Source of the DNA: an uncultured Quadrisphaera sp.
GTDB taxonomy: Bacteria; Actinomycetota; Actinomycetes; Actinomycetales; Quadrisphaeraceae
NCBI GenBank assembly: GCA_902806005.1
Contig: CADCUY010000575.1
Location: forward strand, 1 to 34,819
DNA: 34,819 nucleotides
Direction of reading: 5' to 3'
Shown: positions 8,966 through 17,520 of the stretch, piece after piece
Layout: each line of letters begins with the position of its first letter
How positions within the stretch are numbered: position 1 is the first letter of the stretch
Translations under genes and position numbers: made by a program
Notes under the pieces: model-generated
What the model saw: the letters and a program-made list of their open reading frames with translations, nothing else
What the model was told of the DNA's origin: nothing
Databases searched by the model: none

Positions 8966-9850
8966 ATGAGCACCAGCAGGATCTCACCGGTCACCGGCCA
9001 CTACGTGACCGTCGACGTCGACGGTCTCCAGTACAAGGTCTTCTACCTCGAGAACGGCCCGGCGGACGGCCAGCCGCTGCTCTGCCAGCACACCGCCGGC
9101 GCCCACAACCACCAGTGGCGCGGGCTGCTGGAGGACGAGGAGGTCACCGCCGACTACCGGGTGATCGCCTACGACCTGCCCCGCCACGGCAAGTCCGACC
9201 CCCCGGAGAACACCGAGTGGTGGAAGGAGGAGTACAAGCTCTCCGCCGACCACTACGTGAACTTCATCATCGCCCTGGCCGACGCCCTGGAGCTGGAGGA
9301 CCCGATCTTCATGGGCTCCTCCTTCGGCGGCAACGTCGCCCTGCAGCTGGCGCACCGCCGCCCCGACCGCTTCGCCGGGGTCCTGTCGGTCGAGGGCGCG
9401 GACCACTCCCCGGGCTTCTACCTGGACTGGTGGCAGCACCCGCACGCCAACGCCGCCCAGGTGTGCGCCAGCGGGGTGTGGGACCTCATGGCCCCGCAGT
9501 CCCCCGACAAGGACCGCTGGAAGACGTGGTTCTACTACTCCCAGGGCTCCGAGGCGTTCAAGGGCGACCTGCACTTCTACTCCGTCGACCACGACCTCCG
9601 CGGCAAGCTCGGGGAGATCGACGGCGAGGCCTGCCCGGTGGTGATGATGACCGGGGAGTACGACTACCTCACCACCCCCGAGGACAGCCAGCGGACCGCC
9701 GACGCGATCACCGGTGGCACGTACATCGACATGCCCGGCATCGGGCACTTCCCGATGAGCGAGAACCACGCGGTGTTCCGCACCCACCTGCTCCGGGCGC
9801 TGCAGGTGCTGCGGGACAAGACCACCGCGAAGGTCCACGCCGGCGTCTGA
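8966..9850 (+). CDS. alpha/beta hydrolase
   Basis: QHTAGAHNHQWRGLL, IFMGSSFGGNVALQLAHRRPDRFAGVLSVEG, PGIGHFPMSEN. Confidence 0.88.
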   Translation: MSTSRISPVTGHYVTVDVDGLQYKVFYLENGPADGQPLLCQHTAGAHNHQWRGLLEDEEVTADYRVIAYDLPRHGKSDPPENTEWWKEEYKLSADHYVNFIIALADALELEDPIFMGSSFGGNVALQLAHRRPDRFAGVLSVEGADHSPGFYLDWWQHPHANAAQVCASGVWDLMAPQSPDKDRWKTWFYYSQGSEAFKGDLHFYSVDHDLRGKLGEIDGEACPVVMMTGEYDYLTTPEDSQRTADAITGGTYIDMPGIGHFPMSENHAVFRTHLLRALQVLRDKTTAKVHAGV

Positions 9851-9885
9851 GCCGGCTCGACCGGACGTCACCCGAGGAGGAGATC

Positions 9886-11325
9886 GTGAGAGGTACCCGG
9901 CCGATCCGCGTCGCCGGTCGCGAGGTGACCGGCACGAGCACCGCGGCGGTCACCCGGCCCGACGGCGGCCACGTCGCCGACGTCACCGTCGCCGACCCCA
10001 GCCACGTCGAGGCCGCGGTGCAGGCCGCCCACGACGTCGCCCGCAGCTTCGCCGACCTCCCCGCCCACCGGCGCGCGGAGCCCCTGGCCCACGTCGCGCG
10101 GCGCCTGGGCGAGCGCCGCGAGGAGGTCGCGCAGGTCATCGTCGCCGAGGGCGGCAAGCCCGTGCGGTGGGCGCGGGCCGAGGTCGACCGGGCGGCGGCG
10201 ACGTTCCGCCTGGCCGCCGAGGAGGCCCGCCGGTGGTCCGGGGACCTGCAGCGCCTGGACACCGACCCCGCCGGGGAGGGGCGCATCGCCCTGAACCGCC
10301 GGGTGCCGCGCGGGCCGGTGCTCGGCATCACCCCCTTCAACTTCCCCCTCAACCTCGTCGCGCACAAGGTGGCGCCCGCCCTCGCCGTCGGGGCCCCGAT
10401 CGTGCTCAAGCCCGCGCCGGCCACCCCGCTCACCGCGCTGCTGCTCGGCGACCTCCTGGCCGAGACCGACCTGCCGGCCGGGTCGTGGTCGGTGCTGACC
10501 GTCCCCGACGGGCGGATGGACGCGCTGGTGGCCGACCCGCGGCTGCCGGTGGTCTCCTTCACCGGGTCCGGGCCCGTCGGCTGGGGCGTCCGCGACCGGG
10601 TGCCCCGCAAGCACGTGACCCTCGAGCTCGGCGGCAACGCCGCCGCCGTCGTGTGCGCCGACTGGAGCAGCGAGGCCGACCTGGCCCGCGCCGCCGAGCG
10701 CATCGCCGTCTTCGGGACGGCCTCGGCCGGGCAGTCCTGCATCTCGGTGCAGCGCGTCGTCGCGGATGCCAGCGTGTACCCGCGCCTGGTCGAGCTGGTG
10801 GTCGAGCACGTGGACCGCCAGGTGCTCGGCGACCCCGAGGACGAGGCCACGACCGTCGGCCCCATGATCGACGAACGGGCCGCGCAGCGCGCGCACGCGT
10901 GGGTCGCCGAGGCCGCCGGGGCCGGCGCGCGCGTCCTCACCGGCGGGGGGCGCAGCGGGGCGCGGCTCGAGCCGACCGTGCTCGTCGACGTCCCCGCCGA
11001 CGCCCGCGTCGTCCGGGAGGAGGTCTTCGCCCCGGTCGTCGTGATCCGGGCCGTCGAGGGTCTGGACGAGGCGTTCGCCGCGGTGAACGACTCCGAGTTC
11101 GGCCTGCAGGTGGGCGTCTTCACCCACGACATCGCCGTGGCGTTCCGCGCGCACCGCGAGCTCGACGTCGGCGGCGTCATCGTCGGCGACGTGCCGAGCT
11201 ACCGCGCCGACCAGCTGCCCTACGGGGGCACCAAGGGGTCGGGGATCGGCCGGGAGGGCGTGCGCGCCGCCATGACCGACCTCACCGAGGACCGCACCCT
11301 CGTCCTGACCGGCGTCAGCGTGTGA
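9886..11325 (+). CDS. NAD(P)-dependent aldehyde dehydrogenase
   Basis: ITPFNFPLNLVAHKVAPALAVGAPIVLKPAPATP, VSFTGSGPVGW, VTLELGGNAAAVV, GTASAGQSCISVQRV (catalytic Cys), EVFAPVV. GTG start 9886. Confidence 0.92.
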   Translation: MRGTRPIRVAGREVTGTSTAAVTRPDGGHVADVTVADPSHVEAAVQAAHDVARSFADLPAHRRAEPLAHVARRLGERREEVAQVIVAEGGKPVRWARAEVDRAAATFRLAAEEARRWSGDLQRLDTDPAGEGRIALNRRVPRGPVLGITPFNFPLNLVAHKVAPALAVGAPIVLKPAPATPLTALLLGDLLAETDLPAGSWSVLTVPDGRMDALVADPRLPVVSFTGSGPVGWGVRDRVPRKHVTLELGGNAAAVVCADWSSEADLARAAERIAVFGTASAGQSCISVQRVVADASVYPRLVELVVEHVDRQVLGDPEDEATTVGPMIDERAAQRAHAWVAEAAGAGARVLTGGGRSGARLEPTVLVDVPADARVVREEVFAPVVVIRAVEGLDEAFAAVNDSEFGLQVGVFTHDIAVAFRAHRELDVGGVIVGDVPSYRADQLPYGGTKGSGIGREGVRAAMTDLTEDRTLVLTGVSV

Positions 11326-11339
11326 GCGCCCGCCCGCGG

Positions 11340-11364
11340 TGACCGGCCGGACGGAGACCGGTCA
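11340..11364. terminator. Inverted repeat TGACCGG-N11-CCGGTCA between convergent genes
   Basis: 7-bp perfect arms spanning the gap between stops at 11325(+) and 11362(-). Confidence 0.4.
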
Positions 11365-12477
11365 GGGGAGCAGGACGGGCTTGACGGCGTCACCGGCGAG
11401 CATGTCGCGGGCGGCCACCTCGACGTCCGCCAGGGGGTAGGTGCGGACGAGGCGGTGGACGGCCAGGGTCCCGTCGGCGACGCGGTCCGCCAACCACGGC
11501 AGCGTCGTCCGCGGCCTGGCGTCCCCCTCGACGGTGCCGCGGATGGTCAGGCTCCGGTTGACGACCGCGGCGACGTCGAGCGGGGTGGTGGTGCCGAACG
11601 GCGGTGCGCCGACGAGGACGCAGGTCCCCCCGGGCCGCAGGACGCCGAGCGCCTCGGGCAGGACGCGCGGTGACCCGCTGCACTCGACGAGGACGTCCGC
11701 GCCGCCGTCCCGGCGCAGCTCGTCGTAGGGGTCCGTCCCCGTGGCGTCGAGGACGTCCGTGGCGCCGAGGTCCGAGGCCACCTGCAGGCGCCGCGGGTCG
11801 AGGTCCACGGCGATGACGCGGGCGGCGGGGGAGCACCGCGCGGCGGCCATGACGGCGGACATGCCGACCGGCCCGAGGCCCACGACGACGACCGTCGAGC
11901 CGAGGGTCGGCCGCGCGACGGTGAGCACGGCGCCGGTGCCGGTCTGCACCGCGCACCCCAGCGGGGCGAGCAGCACCGGGTCCACGTCCTGCCGGACGGG
12001 GACGGCGTTGCGCGCGGTGGCGATGGCGAGGCTGGCGAAGGACGACTGCCCGAAGAAGCCGGTCCAGGCGCCGCTGTGCTGGCCGCGCAGGGCGTGGCGC
12101 GGTGGATCCGCCCCGTCAGCGCCGAAGTTCCGGTCCATGTAGTGGGCGCAGCGCGTCGGAGCGCCGGCGCCGCACTGCGCGCAGGACCCGCAGGCGTCGA
12201 AGGTGAGCACGACCCGGTCGCCGCGGCGCACGGTCTGCACCTGCGCACCGACGTCGAGGACGAGGCCGGTGCCCTCGTGACCCAGGACGGCGGGGAGGGG
12301 GACGGGGAAGTCCCCGTCGCGGGCGGCGAGGTCGGCGTGGCACATCCCCACGGCGTCGACCTCGACGAGCACCTCGTCACCCAGGGGAGCGCGGACCTCC
12401 ACGTCCTCCACGTCGAAGCGCGTCCCCCGGCCGCGGACGAGGGCGGCGCGGCCGCGGCGCGCGGGGGCCTCCCTCAC
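11362..12477 (-). CDS. Zinc-dependent (aryl-)alcohol dehydrogenase, MDR family
   Basis: GMCHADLAARDGDFPVPLPAVLGHEGTGLVLDVG, structural Zn cysteines CGSCAQCGAGAPTRC, VVVGLGPVGMSAVMAA. GTG start 12477. Confidence 0.9.
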   Translation of the reverse strand: MREAPARRGRAALVRGRGTRFDVEDVEVRAPLGDEVLVEVDAVGMCHADLAARDGDFPVPLPAVLGHEGTGLVLDVGAQVQTVRRGDRVVLTFDACGSCAQCGAGAPTRCAHYMDRNFGADGADPPRHALRGQHSGAWTGFFGQSSFASLAIATARNAVPVRQDVDPVLLAPLGCAVQTGTGAVLTVARPTLGSTVVVVGLGPVGMSAVMAAARCSPAARVIAVDLDPRRLQVASDLGATDVLDATGTDPYDELRRDGGADVLVECSGSPRVLPEALGVLRPGGTCVLVGAPPFGTTTPLDVAAVVNRSLTIRGTVEGDARPRTTLPWLADRVADGTLAVHRLVRTYPLADVEVAARDMLAGDAVKPVLLP

Positions 12478-13619
12478 CGGCGCACGAGCCGCTGGCGGGC
12501 GACCGTGGACACGGTGACGGCGATGACCAGGGCAGCGCCGTAGAAGACGTTGCTGACCCACCCGGAGAACCCCAGGAGCTGCAGGCCCACGATGCCCGTG
12601 ATGAGGAAGTACACGGTGATCAGGGTGCCCAGGGGGTTGAACTTGCCGGGCTGGACGACGGCCGTGCCGAGGAAGGTGGCGGCGAGGGCCGGCAGCAGGT
12701 AGGAGCCCGAGGTGCTGGAGTCGAAGCCACCGACGCTGGCCGCCAGGAGGATCCCGCCGATGCTGGAGCTGGTCCCGGAGAAGACGTAGGCCCCGAAGCG
12801 GATCCGCTGGACGCGGACGCCCGACAGGCGCGCCACCTCCCGGTTCGCGCCCACGAAGTTCATGTGCCGGCCCAGAGGGGTGTAGGCGAGGACGACGGCG
12901 AAGGCCACCGCGACGACGACGCCGTAGTAGAAGGAGATCGGCAGGCCGAACCCGCCCACGTTGTAGCTCGCGACGAGGGCGAGCTGGTCGCTGAGGCCCG
13001 ACGTCGTCACGAGGCCCGAGATCGCCTGGGCCACGCCCAGCAGCAGGACGCTCATCCCGAGCGTGGTGACGATGGGGTCGATGCCGAGCACGACGATGAT
13101 GAAGCCGTTCAGGGCCCCGCAGGCCACCCCTGCGGCGAAGGCCACGAGGACGGCCACGGGCTCCGGCAGGCCCGTGTTGACGGCGAGGACCCCGACCGTG
13201 GTGGCCGACAGGCCCATGATGGACGCGATGGACAGGTCGAACTCCCCGACGACGAAGACGGCCACGGCCGCCGTGCCGAGGAAGACCAGGGTCGCCTGCG
13301 AGCCGAAGATGGTCTGCGCCGTGCCGAGGGAGAGGAACGTGTCCGGGATGAGGACGGCGTACACGGCGGCCATGACCAGCCACACGACGACGAGCCCGTA
13401 GCGGCCCGCCAGGTCGCGCACCCGCGCCGAGGCCGGGGCGGCGGACCGGCGGGCGCCGGTGGCGGTCGTGGTCCCCGGCGGTGGCGCAGCGGGCGGGGTC
13501 GTCGGACTCGCGGCGGCGGGCGGTGCGTCGAGGTCGTGGCTCACGGGTGGTCTCCTGGGGACGTCGTCGGGAGAGTCGTGGGTGGTGGGCGTCGGTGCCC
13601 CGGTCGTGCGCCTCGTCAT
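12474..13619 (-). CDS. ABC transporter permease, RbsC/XylH-type
   Basis: IFGSQATLVFLGTAAVAVFVVGEFDLSIASIMGLSATTVGVLAVN, GIDPIVTTLGMSVLLLGV, RIRFGAYVFSGTSSSIGGILLAA; start overlaps the stop of the ATPase gene. Confidence 0.9.
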   Translation of the reverse strand: MTRRTTGAPTPTTHDSPDDVPRRPPVSHDLDAPPAAASPTTPPAAPPPGTTTATGARRSAAPASARVRDLAGRYGLVVVWLVMAAVYAVLIPDTFLSLGTAQTIFGSQATLVFLGTAAVAVFVVGEFDLSIASIMGLSATTVGVLAVNTGLPEPVAVLVAFAAGVACGALNGFIIVVLGIDPIVTTLGMSVLLLGVAQAISGLVTTSGLSDQLALVASYNVGGFGLPISFYYGVVVAVAFAVVLAYTPLGRHMNFVGANREVARLSGVRVQRIRFGAYVFSGTSSSIGGILLAASVGGFDSSTSGSYLLPALAATFLGTAVVQPGKFNPLGTLITVYFLITGIVGLQLLGFSGWVSNVFYGAALVIAVTVSTVARQRLVRR

Positions 13620-15172
13620 GTCGCGGCGAGGATGTCGTCGGCCGTCATCGGGGCGTGCAGCTCGCGGGCGATGCGCCCGTCGGCGAGGACCAGGACGCGG
13701 TCGCAGACCAGCGCGAGGTCCTGGGCCTCGATGCTGGAGAGCAGGACGGCGCTGCCCTCGTCCGCCGCCCGGCCCACCGCCCGCAGGATCTCCGCGCGGG
13801 CCCCGACGTCGACGGCCTGGGTCGGCTCGTGCAGCACCAGCAGCGCCGGGCGGGACAGGAGCCACTTGGCGAGGAGGAGCTTCTGCTGGTTGCCGCCGCT
13901 GAAGGCGCTCGCCTCCAGGTCGGGCTCCGGGGGCGTGACGGACAGGCGGGCGCAGGCGTCGTCGAACTCCCGCTGCTGCCAGCCCCGCCGCAGGAGCCCG
14001 CGCTGCGCGCGCCGCTTCACGCGGGGGAGGGTGACGTTCTCCAGCGCGGTCATCGTGACGGCGATGCCCTCGTTGGCGCGGTCGGACGGGACGAGGGCGA
14101 CGCCGATGGCCGTGGTGGCCGACACGCCCGCACCGGCGAGGTCCACGGTGCCGCCGCCGGCGACCTCCAGGTGCCCGTGGGCGACGGCCGGGCGCACCCC
14201 GGCGACGAGGTAGGGCAGCTCCTCGCTGCCCGAGTCGGTCGCCCCCGTCACGCCGACGACCTCGCCCGGGGCGATCTCCAGGTCCACCCCGGCGACGGTG
14301 GCGCCCCGGACGTCGCGCAGCCGGGCCGCCGGTGCCGGTGCGTCGCGCAGCTCGGCCGTGCGGCGGTGCGGCACGAAGCCGACGAGCTCGCGACCGAGGA
14401 TGACCCGTGCCAGCGCCGCCTCGCTCATCCCCGCCGTCGGTGCACCGGCCGCGGTGACCTCGCCGTCGCGGAGCACCGTGACGCGGCTGGCCAGCTGGAG
14501 CACCTCGTCGAGCCGGTGGCTGACGATGAGGATGCTCGTCCCCTGGGCCGCGAGCCGCCGCACGGTGGCGTAGAAGCCCGGCAGCACGTCGCGGGGCAGG
14601 GACTGGGTCGACTCGTCGAGCACGATGCAGCCGCGGCCGGGCACGATCCCCTGCATCGCCCGGGCGATGGCGACCGTGGCGCGCTGGCCCATCGGCAGCT
14701 GGTCGACCATCCGGTCGGGGTCGATGTCGGCGTGCAGGGCCGCCAGCGCTGCCACGGCCCGTTCGCGCTCGTGGGACCAGCGGATGAGCCGCGACCAGCC
14801 GCGGCCGCGCAGCTGGCCGAGGCGCACGTTCTCGGTGACCGTGTGGCCGGGGACGAGGCCGAGGCTCTGGTGGACGATCGTCAGGCCGCGGGCGCTGATC
14901 CCGGCCGGGGTGAGCGGCTGGGGGACCTCCGTGCCGTCGATCCGGACGACCGCGCCGGGGTCGGGGCGGTGCAGGCCCGACAGGACCTTGATGAGCGTGG
15001 ACTTGCCGCTGCCGTTCTGGCCGAGGAGGGCGTGGACCTCCCCGGGTGCCACGGCGATGGAGGCGTGCTTGAGGACCCTGCTGCGGCCGAAGGTCTTCGA
15101 CAGGTCCGACACCTCGAGGCGGGCGGTGGTGCTCGCCGCGGCGGCGTGGCCGGCCTCGTGCACGGCGGTCAT
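13616..15172 (-). CDS. ABC transporter ATP-binding protein, RbsA/MglA-type with two NBDs
   Basis: Walker A LLGQNGSGKSTLIKVLSG; second NBD FSGGNQQKLLLAKWLLSRPALLVLHEPTQAVDVGARAEI. Confidence 0.92.
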   Translation of the reverse strand: MTAVHEAGHAAAASTTARLEVSDLSKTFGRSRVLKHASIAVAPGEVHALLGQNGSGKSTLIKVLSGLHRPDPGAVVRIDGTEVPQPLTPAGISARGLTIVHQSLGLVPGHTVTENVRLGQLRGRGWSRLIRWSHERERAVAALAALHADIDPDRMVDQLPMGQRATVAIARAMQGIVPGRGCIVLDESTQSLPRDVLPGFYATVRRLAAQGTSILIVSHRLDEVLQLASRVTVLRDGEVTAAGAPTAGMSEAALARVILGRELVGFVPHRRTAELRDAPAPAARLRDVRGATVAGVDLEIAPGEVVGVTGATDSGSEELPYLVAGVRPAVAHGHLEVAGGGTVDLAGAGVSATTAIGVALVPSDRANEGIAVTMTALENVTLPRVKRRAQRGLLRRGWQQREFDDACARLSVTPPEPDLEASAFSGGNQQKLLLAKWLLSRPALLVLHEPTQAVDVGARAEILRAVGRAADEGSAVLLSSIEAQDLALVCDRVLVLADGRIARELHAPMTADDILAAT

Positions 15173-15200
15173 CCCGGGACCGCCGGTGCCGTGGGCCGGC

Positions 15201-16364
15201 TCACCCCTGCACGCCCCACAGCTCGCGGTACATGGCGCGGAAGTCCTCCTCGGTCTGCCACTGCCCGGACTGCCAGCCCTCCTGGCTGAGGTCCACCTCG
15301 CCGACGTTCGCGGCGGTGAAGGTCTTGACCGGGGTGAGGTGGGCGTCGACGAGGGGGTCCTGCCCGAGCATCATCCGGAGCAGGACGTCGGCGGAGTTCC
15401 AGCCGAGGACGGACAGGCTGTAGCCGGTGTCGGCCCACTGGTCGCCGTCGGCGACCCGCTGGAGCCCGTCGAGCTGCCCGAGGTGGGTCAGGAGCTTGAC
15501 CTCGCCCTGGCGGTTCTGCTGCCGGAGGGCCTGGACGACCGGGGCGGCGAAGGAGTCGTACTGGACGATGACGTACTCGGTGCCCGGCTGCGACACCAGC
15601 GCGGAGCTGACGAGGGAGCTCAGCTGGTTGATGGACGTCGACCCGGTGGGCACGGTGCTGATCGCGCAGTCGGGGCAGGCGGCCTCCAGCTGCCCGACGA
15701 TCCCGTTCTCGAAGAAGTCCACGGTCGTGCTGCTGTCGGTGACGCCGACGACGAGGACCTCGGCGTCGCCGCCGGAGTCCTCCACCAGCAGGTCGATGTT
15801 CAGCGCGGCCTGGTCCGCCCAGTTGTTGGGCAGGGCGGCGGCGAGCTCGCCCCACTCCGGTGGGGTGCTGTCGTCCAGGGTGTTCACGAACAGGGTGGGG
15901 ATCCCGGCCTCGACGGCGTCGCCGAAGGCCTGGCGGGAGAACTCCGGCGGGATCGAGGTCGCGATGATCCCGGCCGCGTCCGCGGCGATCGCCTGCCCGA
16001 CGCAGCGCCCGACGGCGTCAGGGGTCGCCTGCCCGTCGCAGACCTGCAGGTCCATCCCCACGGACTCGAAGGCCTCGGCGGCGGCGGTGCCCTCGATGGT
16101 GAACACCGGTGCCACGGAGGTGATGGGGATCCAGTAGACGGTCCGCCCCTGCAGGGAGGAGGTGTCCCCGAGCGGTGGGCCGGGCGCGGGCACGGTGGCG
16201 AGCTCCGGCGGCTGCGGTGGCGCGCTCGCGGCGTCCGAGGACGGTGCCTGGCCGACGACGGCTGGCGCGTCCCCGGCGCAGCCCGCGACGAGCAGCGCGA
16301 GGGCCGTGACGGCGCCAGCGGCTAGGAGGGTGCGGTGCCCGCGTGAGCGGGGGGTGCGGATCAT
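15201..16364 (-). CDS. ABC transporter substrate-binding lipoprotein, sugar-type periplasmic binding protein
   Basis: Signal peptide with lipobox ALLVAGC; IIATSIPPEFSRQAFGDAVEAGIPTLFVNT; C-terminal WNSADVLLRMMLGQDP. Confidence 0.88.
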   Translation of the reverse strand: MIRTPRSRGHRTLLAAGAVTALALLVAGCAGDAPAVVGQAPSSDAASAPPQPPELATVPAPGPPLGDTSSLQGRTVYWIPITSVAPVFTIEGTAAAEAFESVGMDLQVCDGQATPDAVGRCVGQAIAADAAGIIATSIPPEFSRQAFGDAVEAGIPTLFVNTLDDSTPPEWGELAAALPNNWADQAALNIDLLVEDSGGDAEVLVVGVTDSSTTVDFFENGIVGQLEAACPDCAISTVPTGSTSINQLSSLVSSALVSQPGTEYVIVQYDSFAAPVVQALRQQNRQGEVKLLTHLGQLDGLQRVADGDQWADTGYSLSVLGWNSADVLLRMMLGQDPLVDAHLTPVKTFTAANVGEVDLSQEGWQSGQWQTEEDFRAMYRELWGVQG

Positions 16365-16389
16365 GGGTCGTCCCCTTCGACGTCCTGGG

Positions 16390-16412
16390 CCGGCACCCGG
16401 GTCGGGTGCCGG
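16390..16412 (-). promoter_or_regulatory. Intercistronic hairpin CCGGCACCCG-GGT-CGGGTGCCGG between the SDR and PBP genes
   Basis: 10-bp perfect arms, 3-nt loop, 7 nt past the SDR stop and 26 nt before the PBP start. Confidence 0.65.
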
Positions 16413-16418
16413 TCGCGG

Positions 16419-17318
16419 CTAGTGGGCTCGAGCTGCCGGGGCCGGGTGCCCGGGCAGGAGGTCGGTCAGGCCGAGGCGGCGGAACATCTCCACGCGCATC
16501 CGGTCGGCCACCGCGGAGACGACCTCCGAGCCGTCGTCCGTGGGGTCGACGTGCACCCGGAAGGGGCGGTCGCCAGCGGGCCGGTCGACGACCTCGGCGA
16601 TCGCCGCGGCGACGGTCGCGACGTCCGCCCACGAGGGCTCGAGGGTGGCGAGCCGCGCCGGGACCTCCTCCTGGAGCCGCCCGTACAGGTCGTCGTAGGC
16701 GGCGGCGCGCTGCACGTCGGCGGCCCGACCGGCGTTGGGGAAGTGCTGCGTCCCCGAGGTGAAGGGCCCGGGGACGACGATGCAGGTGTCGACGCCGAAC
16801 CTGATGAGCTCGGCGGCGTAGCTGACGGCGAGGGCGTCCATCGCCGCCTTGGCCGCGAAGTAGGGCCCCAGGAAGGGCGGGGTGCCGCCCCGGGTCGAGG
16901 AGCTGCCCACCCACAGGAGCAGCGCCTCCCCGCGGGCGCGCAGGTGGGGGAGCAGCTCGCGGTTCAGCCGCTGCGTGCCGAGGACGTTGACGTCGAACAG
17001 GTGGCCCACCTCCTCGACGCTGAAGGCCTCCGCGGGCCCCAGGGCCATGTGCCCGGCGTTGTGCACGACCACGTCGAGGTCGGGGGTCTCGGTGAGGACC
17101 CTCAGCGCGGCGGCGCGGACGGACGCCGCGTCGGTGACGTCGAGCTCGAGCGGACGGATGCGCCCGCCGGGGTGGGCGGCAGCGTCCTGCGCCGCCGCGG
17201 CGTTGCGCCCCGCGGTCGCCCGCATGCCGGCCCACACGGTGTGGCCGGCGTCAGCGAGCGCGCGGCAGGTCAGGGCCCCGATGCCGCTCGAGGCGCCCGT
17301 GACGAGGATGGTGTGCAC
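16419..17318 (-). CDS. SDR-family oxidoreductase
   Basis: ILVTGASSGIGALTCRALADAGHTVWAGMR; DVVVHNAGHMALGP; YFAAKAAMDALAVSYAAEL (YxxxK). Confidence 0.92.
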   Translation of the reverse strand: MHTILVTGASSGIGALTCRALADAGHTVWAGMRATAGRNAAAAQDAAAHPGGRIRPLELDVTDAASVRAAALRVLTETPDLDVVVHNAGHMALGPAEAFSVEEVGHLFDVNVLGTQRLNRELLPHLRARGEALLLWVGSSSTRGGTPPFLGPYFAAKAAMDALAVSYAAELIRFGVDTCIVVPGPFTSGTQHFPNAGRAADVQRAAAYDDLYGRLQEEVPARLATLEPSWADVATVAAAIAEVVDRPAGDRPFRVHVDPTDDGSEVVSAVADRMRVEMFRRLGLTDLLPGHPAPAARAH

Positions 17319-17425
17319 CCAGCCACCGTGGTCGCTCCCGGCTGACGCCCTCTACGGCCTGCTGACCCGACCCGCCCGCCCCCTTGTCGCCCTCCCCGGC
17401 GCCGTCGCGGTCAGGGCGAGCGCGA

Positions 17426-17443
17426 CAGATGTCGCGGACCGTG
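17426..17443 (-). promoter_or_regulatory. Candidate response-regulator site S1 (minus strand CACGGTCCGCGACATCTG)
   Basis: 16/18 identical to 19758-19775(+); in the SDR/kinase divergent region, pointing at the SDR-ABC operon. Confidence 0.5.
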
Positions 17444-17478
17444 GGCGGGGGCTGCTCCGCGCGGGTGGGCGTGATCCA

Positions 17479-17496
17479 CACGGTCCGCGGACGTGG
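17479..17496 (+). promoter_or_regulatory. Candidate response-regulator site S2 (CACGGTCCGCGGACGTGG)
   Basis: First 11 bp (CACGGTCCGCG) identical to S1; contains the palindrome GTCCGCGGAC; forms an inverted repeat with S1 (17433-17443 / 17479-17489). Confidence 0.4.
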
Positions 17497-17520
17497 CAGG
17501 ATGCGAGCGAGGTGAGGCGC

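Noticed and set aside
9868-11154. 428-aa minus-strand ORF antisense to the ALDH (and the 490-aa ORF 9708-11180)
   Set aside because: Shadow ORFs of a high-GC gene with no recognisable domain; the plus-strand ALDH has full catalytic motifs.
14298-14573. Possible nested plus-strand ORF in the ABC ATPase gene
   Set aside because: Ser/Arg-rich shadow ORF with no motif.
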